Positions 13,058 to 17,173 of a DNA stretch of 17,173 nucleotides are shown one piece after another. The stretch is from Candidatus Methanofastidiosia archaeon (GTDB lineage Archaea > Methanobacteriota_B > Thermococci > Methanofastidiosales > NM3). Within the stretch, counting starts at the first letter, position 1. Each line of letters begins with the position of its first letter. The translations under genes and the position numbers were made by a program. The stretch spans positions 1-17,173 of the forward strand of contig JAHKLV010000193.1 of NCBI GenBank assembly GCA_020854925.1. Direction: 5' to 3'. The notes below the pieces were generated by a model. It did no database searches and was not told the origin of the DNA. It saw only the letters and a list, made by a program, of their open reading frames with translations.

Positions 13058-13116
13058 TGTATTAATATATACATCAATGTATTTTTGTGTACTTTTTTAT
13101 AGAAAGATTTATAAAA
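13058..13116 (+). promoter_or_regulatory. trp operon promoter region with TGTAY half-sites
   Basis: AGAAAGA (13101-13107, BRE-like) is followed by TTTATAAAAG (13108 on), 29 nt before the ATG of a small leader ORF at 13137. Upstream, TGTAT (13058-13062) faces ATACA (13069-13073) as an inverted pair, and TGTAT (13078) and TGTAC (13088) repeat the half-site. TGTACA is the binding site of the TrpY repressor in Methanothermobacter, so TrpY-like control is possible but unproven. A second box, TTAATATAT (13062), could start a transcript near 13087. Confidence 0.55.
13082..13098 (+). terminator. T-rich terminator after tyrA
   Basis: TTTTT (13082-13086, within TGTATTTTTG) and TTTTTT (13093-13098) lie 28-44 nt after the tyrA stop. 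T-runs like these are sufficient for archaeal termination and would separate the aro and trp transcripts. They overlap the trp promoter region. Confidence 0.45.
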
Positions 13117-13136
13117 GATTACCGTCACTTCGAGGT

Positions 13137-13232
13137 ATGTCTACCGACACACAAGGTGGTTCATTTTGGCGTAAGCCACGCTCTTTCTGCTACACGACGC
13201 CAAGGGCTGCGACCCATTATCGCAGAGATTAA
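13137..13232 (+). CDS. Putative trp-operon leader peptide (31 aa) overlapping trpC
   Basis: The ATG at 13137 lies exactly where the trp promoter is predicted to start transcription. The 31-residue product begins MSTDTQGG, continues SFWRKPRSFCY, and ends at TAA 13230-13232 after one more Tyr. It has one Trp, two Phe and two Tyr. MST and WRxxRSF are shared with the aro leader peptide, although the serine codons differ in type (TCT against AGC at both serines). The ORF overlaps the start of trpC in another frame, so a ribosome translating it would interfere with trpC initiation. The Trp-Arg codons form the 5' arm of a hairpin. A regulatory role is inferred. The alternative is a chance frame at the 5' end of trpC. 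Confidence 0.55.
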   Translation: MSTDTQGGSFWRKPRSFCYTTPRAATHYRRD

Positions 13233-13848
13233 ACCGTACTCGCCCCGCCACGGCGACCTTCTCGGCACTCGCGACCCCCGAGACATCCTGGCTGCATACG
13301 AGCGCGGCGGAGCTGCGGCCCTCTCGTACATCACCGCTCCGCTCTTCCACGGCGACCTCGCGACGCTTGCCGCGCTGTGTGAGGCCACTACCCTCCCCGT
13401 CCTTCGGAAAGACTTCCTCGGAACGGAGCGGGATATGGAGGAGACGGCAGCGGCGGGCGCCGCGGCGGTGCTCGTCATCGCCCGCAACACCGGTGACCGG
13501 ACCGGCGCCGTCATCGACATGGCACGCGACTGCGGCCTTGAACCGGTGACAGAGGTCCACACGCACGAGGACATCGCCTGTGCACAGGAAGCGGGGGCAC
13601 GCACGGTGGCCATCAACAACAGGGACATCACGCGCTTTGAGTGCGACGATGGGGACCTCTCCGTCACTGAACGCCTCAGGGGTGCCGTGAAGGCCGCGAC
13701 CTGCATCAGTGCCAGCGGCATCGCCACGCCTGAGGAAGCCCGGCGGGCGACAGAGCTGTGCGACGGTGCGCTGGTGGGCACGGCCCTCATGAACGCCCCC
13801 GACCCCGGCCGCCTCCTTGCGCACATGACGGGGGTGCTGCCATGCTAA
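13156..13848 (+). CDS. trpC: Indole-3-glycerol phosphate synthase
   Basis: Converts carboxyphenylamino-deoxyribulose phosphate to indole-3-glycerol phosphate. TIM-barrel motifs are present: PIIAEIKPYSPRHGDLLG (catalytic Glu and Lys), LRKDFL (Lys), PVTEVH (Glu) and INNRDI (Asn). The usual ESGI near the end reads ASGI, so one active-site Glu is Ala. The start is uncertain. An ATG at 13087 opens the frame (253 residues) but lies upstream of the predicted transcription start and gives an odd AT-rich, aromatic N-terminus. GTG 13156 gives 230 residues, close to the short Pyrococcus-type TrpC that shares the SPxxGDLL block, so I prefer it. It has no clear ribosome site and lies inside the leader ORF. 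Its end overlaps trpD by seven nt. Confidence 0.85.
   Translation: MVHFGVSHALSATRRQGLRPIIAEIKPYSPRHGDLLGTRDPRDILAAYERGGAAALSYITAPLFHGDLATLAALCEATTLPVLRKDFLGTERDMEETAAAGAAAVLVIARNTGDRTGAVIDMARDCGLEPVTEVHTHEDIACAQEAGARTVAINNRDITRFECDDGDLSVTERLRGAVKAATCISASGIATPEEARRATELCDGALVGTALMNAPDPGRLLAHMTGVLPC
13166..13203 (+). promoter_or_regulatory. Hairpin whose 5' arm is the Trp-Arg codons of the trp leader
   Basis: TTGGCGT (13166-13172) pairs perfectly with ACGCCAA (13197-13203), and AGC (13174-13176) can pair with GCT (13189-13191) inside. TGG CGT at 13167-13172 are the Trp11 and Arg12 codons of the leader ORF, so a ribosome held there would block the stem. The stem lies just after the likely trpC start. 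Confidence 0.4.
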
Positions 13849-14813
13849 GCGCGCTCGTGGGGCGCCGTGAGCTCAGCTACGACGAAGCGTATGAGCTCGG
13901 AAGGTCATTTCCCTCCCTCAGCCCCGTGACCATGGCCGCCTGCCTCGCCGCCTTCCAGACGAAGGGATACGCCCCCGAGGAGCTCGCCGGCATGGCGCAG
14001 GCCATGCGCGACGCGTCAGGGCACCTCGACCTCGGGCCGGCGGCGGACACCTTCGGCACGGGCGGGGACCGGGCATGCACCATCAATGTGAGCACGGCGT
14101 CAGCCCTGGTCCTTTCCTGCTTTTTCCCTGTGGCAAAGCACGGAAACAGGGCCGTGACGTCACACAGCGGTTCCATGGACGTGCTGGGCTCCCTGGGAAT
14201 ACGGACGGACGCACGCATCGACGAGATGCGTGCAGGGATGGCAACCTGCCGATTCGCCTACCTGCACGCCCCCCTCCTCCACGCATCGCTAGCACCGGTC
14301 ATGCCGGTGCGCAGGGAGCTCGGGGTGCAGACCGTCTTTAACATCATCGGACCCCTTGCCAATCCCGCCAGGCCACACTACCAGCTTATCGGCGTGGCAG
14401 ACGCACGCCATGCCCTTGCCGTGGCAGAGGCGCTGGAGATCCTCGGCACCCGCCGTTCCTTGGTGGTCCATGGAGGCGGCATCGACGAGGCGCACCCGTC
14501 CAAGGAAACGACGGTCTACCTCGTTCGCACCGGCAGCGTCGAACGATTCGACGTGGGGCCGCGGGACTTCGGCCTCACACCCTGCGACATCGTACCGTGT
14601 GCGTCGCCGGCAGAGAGCGCCCGGCGCATCATGGCCGTCCTTGCGGGCGAAGGGACACGGGAGGACGAAACGTTCGTCACGCTCAACGCCTCACTGGCAC
14701 TCTCGGCCGTCACCGGGGGCGGCCTTGAGGCCTGCAGGGAGCGGGTGGAGGCTGCGTATGGAGAACAGGCGCTTGGCGCCGTGGAGGCGATACGGCATGC
14801 ATATCCCCTGTAA
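13842..14813 (+). CDS. trpD: Anthranilate phosphoribosyltransferase
   Basis: Joins anthranilate to PRPP, giving phosphoribosylanthranilate. The 323-residue protein has the small helical N-terminal domain (1-65), then DTFGTGGDRACTINVSTASA (69-88) with the PRPP loop GTGGD (72-76) and NVST (82-85), and KHGNRAVTSHSGSMD (99-113). HAPLLH and REL near 145-165 and GPLANPA fit the family. ATG 13842 is preferred because it lies where the family begins and has GGGGGTG five nt upstream; the longer frame to 13758 lies within trpC. No glutamine amidotransferase domain is fused; trpG is separate. It overlaps trpE by 17 nt. Confidence 0.93.
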   Translation: MLSALVGRRELSYDEAYELGRSFPSLSPVTMAACLAAFQTKGYAPEELAGMAQAMRDASGHLDLGPAADTFGTGGDRACTINVSTASALVLSCFFPVAKHGNRAVTSHSGSMDVLGSLGIRTDARIDEMRAGMATCRFAYLHAPLLHASLAPVMPVRRELGVQTVFNIIGPLANPARPHYQLIGVADARHALAVAEALEILGTRRSLVVHGGGIDEAHPSKETTVYLVRTGSVERFDVGPRDFGLTPCDIVPCASPAESARRIMAVLAGEGTREDETFVTLNASLALSAVTGGGLEACRERVEAAYGEQALGAVEAIRHAYPL

Positions 14814-16089
14814 GGGCGCCTGCCCGCCTCTTGCGGCGTATGCGTCGCTGCGCGGCCTGCCCCGGCCCTTCATCCTCGAGACACAGGACAAGGCACGGCC
14901 GCATGCCGGGCACACGTACCTTGGCGCGGACCCTTCCTTTGTCGTCTCTGTGGACGGGTCGGGGACCTACCTAGACGGAAGAAAGGTCTCGGGTACCACC
15001 GACCCCTGCGCCGCGCTCGCTGCCCTCGGCATGCCGAGCGCCGAGGGGGAACTCCTCCGCGGCGGCTATGTGGGCTACCTGGCCTACGGGGCAACGACAG
15101 GTCACGCGACGGAACCGTCGGTGTTCGGATACTACGGGGAGATAGCCGACTACCACCACGCCGACGGCACGTGCACGGTGCACACACTCCACGATGGGCC
15201 AAGCCTGCTCATGGAGCACCTTGCACCAGGCGCCAACGCGCCGGAGGCACTGCCTGAGCCAGACGGGTCGGTCAAAGGCACCGATGCCGACGCCGATACC
15301 TTCACCGGCATGGTGCGGGAGGCGCAGGAGTATATCAGGGCTGGGGACGCCTTCCAGGTGGTCCTCTCCCGGGAATGCAGCATCAAGACCAGCCTCTCCC
15401 CCTTCGAGGCATACCTGCGCCTCAGGGCGGCAAGCCCGAGCCCCTACCTCTTTCTCCTGGAAGGAAAAGAGCGCTCGCTCGCCGGGGCCTCGCCGGAGAC
15501 CATGGCTTCGGTGCGCGGAAACGTGATGCACGTAAACCCCATTGCGGGCACCTGCGGTCGCGGGAAGACGGACCAAGAGGACGACGACCTTGCGCGCCGG
15601 CTGCTGGAAACGGACAAGGAGCGCGCCGAGCACGTCATGCTTGTCGACCTGGGGAGAAACGATGTGGGAAAGGTCTGCGACCCGGCGACCATAGCGCTTC
15701 CCACGCTCATGACCGTGCGCAAGTACAGCCATGTGCAACACATAGAAAGCGAGGTCACGGGACGGTTGCGCGCCGGCATGACCCCCTTTGACGCCATGGC
15801 GGCCGCCTTTCCGGCTGGCACGCTTACCGGAGCCCCGAAGCTGCGGGCCATGGAGATCCTTGCTACGCTTGAGCAGACGCCCCGCCGGGTATACGGCGGC
15901 TGTGCCGGCTATTTCTCGGCTACCGGTGACACCGATGCCGCCATTGCCATCCGCATGGCCGAGTTTGGCAGCGGCTGCACCGTGCGCGCCGGTGCCGGCA
16001 TCGTCGCCGACTCGAACCCGTACGCCGAGTTCGCCGAGACCGAGCGCAAGATGGCCGGTGTGCTTTCCGCCCTGGGGGTGGCCCCATGA
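14797..16089 (+). CDS. trpE: Anthranilate synthase component I
   Basis: Converts chorismate to anthranilate with ammonia supplied by TrpG. The 430-residue protein has an N-terminal region with FILETQD (25-31), where the Trp-binding LLES motif normally stands, followed by the catalytic domain: SPSPYLF (213-219), AGASPE (229-234), NPIAGT (247-252), LVDLGRNDVGKV (282-293), HVQHIESEVTGRL (312-324) and FPAGTLTGAPKLRAMEIL (338-355). The Arg usually after IAGT is Cys, and LLES reads LETQ, so Trp feedback sensitivity may differ. I chose ATG 14797, which overlaps trpD and has GGAGG nine nt upstream; the very long frame to 14356 is antiparallel noise over trpD. It joins trpG by ATGA. Confidence 0.93.
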   Translation: MHIPCKGACPPLAAYASLRGLPRPFILETQDKARPHAGHTYLGADPSFVVSVDGSGTYLDGRKVSGTTDPCAALAALGMPSAEGELLRGGYVGYLAYGATTGHATEPSVFGYYGEIADYHHADGTCTVHTLHDGPSLLMEHLAPGANAPEALPEPDGSVKGTDADADTFTGMVREAQEYIRAGDAFQVVLSRECSIKTSLSPFEAYLRLRAASPSPYLFLLEGKERSLAGASPETMASVRGNVMHVNPIAGTCGRGKTDQEDDDLARRLLETDKERAEHVMLVDLGRNDVGKVCDPATIALPTLMTVRKYSHVQHIESEVTGRLRAGMTPFDAMAAAFPAGTLTGAPKLRAMEILATLEQTPRRVYGGCAGYFSATGDTDAAIAIRMAEFGSGCTVRAGAGIVADSNPYAEFAETERKMAGVLSALGVAP

Positions 16090-16664
16090 TCCTCGTGGTA
16101 GACAACAGGGACTCCTTTGTCTGGAACCTCGCGTCCTATGCGGGGCTCAGGACATCGGTGGAGGTCGTGCCCAACACCATGGATGCAGGGGAGGCGCTGG
16201 ACCGCCTGCCCGCGGGCATCATCATCTCCCCCGGGCCGGGCTCTCCGGAGACGCCGTCCTGTGTGGGCTCGGTACCCGACATCCTGAAGCGGTCGTCATG
16301 CCCCGTGCTGGGCGTCTGCCTCGGGCACCAGGCCATGGCACACACCTTCGGCGGGGCCGTCACGCGCACGGCGCCGGTCCACGGCAAGGAAAGCAGCGTC
16401 TTCCATGACGGGAAGGGTATCTATGCCGGTGTGCCCTCCCCCCTTCGCGCCGGCCGCTATCACTCGCTGGTGGTGGCGCGCGTTCCCCGGGGATTCACGG
16501 TGAGCGCCCGTACCGGCGACGGCCTGGTCATGGGCATGCGTTCGGATGACGGGCGCCTCGAGGGCGTGCAGTTCCACCCTGAAAGCATCCTCACCGGCTT
16601 TGCGGAGGGGTGGGGCCGGCGCATCATCGACAACTTCATCGCCGCATGCGGGGTGAGTCTGTGA
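16086..16664 (+). CDS. trpG: Anthranilate synthase component II (glutamine amidotransferase)
   Basis: Class I amidotransferase that hydrolyses glutamine and channels ammonia to TrpE. The 192-residue protein has the oxyanion loop SPGPGSPE (48-55), the nucleophile elbow GVCLGHQA (76-83) with Cys78, HGK (99-101), RYHSL (124-128), and QFHPES (162-167) with His164 and Glu166, completing the catalytic triad. It begins VVDNRDSFVWNL, as TrpG/PabA proteins do. The location between trpE and trpF supports TrpG over PabA. ATGA overlap with trpE, GGGGGTGG upstream, and GTGA overlap with trpF. Confidence 0.94.
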   Translation: MILVVDNRDSFVWNLASYAGLRTSVEVVPNTMDAGEALDRLPAGIIISPGPGSPETPSCVGSVPDILKRSSCPVLGVCLGHQAMAHTFGGAVTRTAPVHGKESSVFHDGKGIYAGVPSPLRAGRYHSLVVARVPRGFTVSARTGDGLVMGMRSDDGRLEGVQFHPESILTGFAEGWGRRIIDNFIAACGVSL

Positions 16665-17173
16665 GGGGGTCACGGACCTTTGTCAAGGTATGCGGCCTCA
16701 GGTGCCCCTCGGCACTGGGGGCCTGCGGGAATGCCGATGCCGTGGGCATCGTCGTCGACCCCCGCTCACGGCGATGCGTGGCGCCCGAGACGGCCCGGGA
16801 CCTTGTCCGCTCCGCCCCCTGCCCCGCATACCTCGTCTCGACGTCCACGGATGCCACCCACTGGGGCCGGCTTGCCGAGGCGACGGGTGCCCGGTGCGCC
16901 CAGGTGCATGCCCCGGACGGTGCCGAGGCGGTCAGCATGCTGCAGGATTCCTACGGCATGCGGGTCATGCAGGCATTTTTCGTTCCGGAGGCAAGCGCCG
17001 ACCCCCGCGCCGACGCACAGGCCCTGTGCCGAGCCATCGACCGCTCCCACGCGGACATGGCGCTCCTCGATACCGGCGCAGGCACGGGAAGGGCCCACGA
17101 CCGGGCGGTCTCCCGACTCGTGGCACGCGACGTTGACATCGTCCTTGCCGGCGGGCTGTCGCCCGAAACGGTG
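16661..17173 (+). CDS. trpF: Phosphoribosylanthranilate isomerase, truncated by the window end
   Basis: Isomerises phosphoribosylanthranilate to the CdRP substrate of TrpC. The frame starts with GTG 16661, overlapping the trpG stop as GTGA, with GGGGTGA four nt upstream, and stays open to the last base (171 residues). Family motifs are FVKVCGLR (7-14, catalytic Cys11, usually KICG), AVGIV(V) early, LLDTGAGTGRAHD (136-148 region, with the catalytic Asp), and LAGGLSPETV at the very end (phosphate loop). About 20-35 residues are missing beyond the window. trpB and trpA are the expected next genes. Confidence 0.9.
   Translation, partial: MRGSRTFVKVCGLRCPSALGACGNADAVGIVVDPRSRRCVAPETARDLVRSAPCPAYLVSTSTDATHWGRLAEATGARCAQVHAPDGAEAVSMLQDSYGMRVMQAFFVPEASADPRADAQALCRAIDRSHADMALLDTGAGTGRAHDRAVSRLVARDVDIVLAGGLSPETV

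Noticed and set aside
13087..13155. N-terminal extension of TrpC from ATG 13087
   Set aside because: It lies upstream of the predicted transcription start at about 13137 and contains the TATA box. The composition is AT-rich and aromatic, unlike TrpC. It is kept as an alternative because a second AT-rich box could serve it.
14356..14796. Open frame extending trpE upstream by 147 residues
   Set aside because: It lies entirely inside trpD in another frame. The Ser/Arg-rich translation is a GC-rich shadow, and GGAGG with ATG 14797 gives the family-like start.
1..17173. CRISPR arrays, tRNA or rRNA genes
   Set aside because: I saw no regularly spaced repeats and no cloverleaf or rRNA-like sequence on either strand.

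Overview
The window reads as a GC-rich euryarchaeal chromosome. Promoters are archaeal (TTTATA-type boxes with an A-rich BRE). Several genes have their ATG about 29 nt from the first T of the box, which implies leaderless mRNAs, while internal genes have GGTG/GGAGG ribosome sites. The aromatic pathway starts with the archaeal enzymes ADTH synthase and dehydroquinate synthase II. The lipoproteins, the DUF454 protein and the radical SAM protein fit a methanogen of the Methanomicrobia type. That placement is inference; no methanogenesis marker is present.

Layout. (1) 1-1775: two overlapping lipoprotein genes with tandem molybdopterin-oxidoreductase-like domains, a perfect inverted repeat abutting the TATA box, and a hairpin plus T-run at the end. 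(2) 1800-4630, minus strand: a decayed IS200/IS605 TnpA, a flavodoxin, a radical SAM protein and a small membrane protein. (3) 4753-13054: a ten-gene aro operon (ADTH synthase, DHQ synthase II, aroD, aroE, aroK, aroA, aroC, chorismate mutase, pheA, tyrA). Nearly every junction is an ATGA/GTGA or similar overlap. It encodes the route from ADTH to chorismate and then to phenylpyruvate and hydroxyphenylpyruvate; no aminotransferase is present. (4) 13058-17173: a trp operon, trpC-D-E-G-F, running off the end; trpB and trpA are expected downstream.

The most interesting signal is in front of the two biosynthetic operons. The aro transcript is predicted to start on the ATG of an uncatalogued 27-codon ORF whose last 14 residues include 2 Trp, 3 Phe and 2 Tyr (WRDVRSFDWFYFSY, then stop). 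The RNA encoding that aromatic run is almost fully complementary to a segment about 60 nt downstream. The trp promoter likewise places its predicted start on a small ORF that begins MST and contains WRKPRSFCY. The two peptides share MST and WRxxRSF but use unrelated serine codons, so the similarity is at the peptide level. This looks like an archaeal leader-peptide (attenuation or arrest-peptide) control system for aromatic amino acids, one I do not recognise as described. Other points of note are a bacterial-type (P-loop) shikimate kinase, an EPSP synthase with Ala at the glyphosate-critical glycine, a prephenate dehydratase ACT domain lacking the ESRP motif, and a TrpC lacking one usual active-site Glu.
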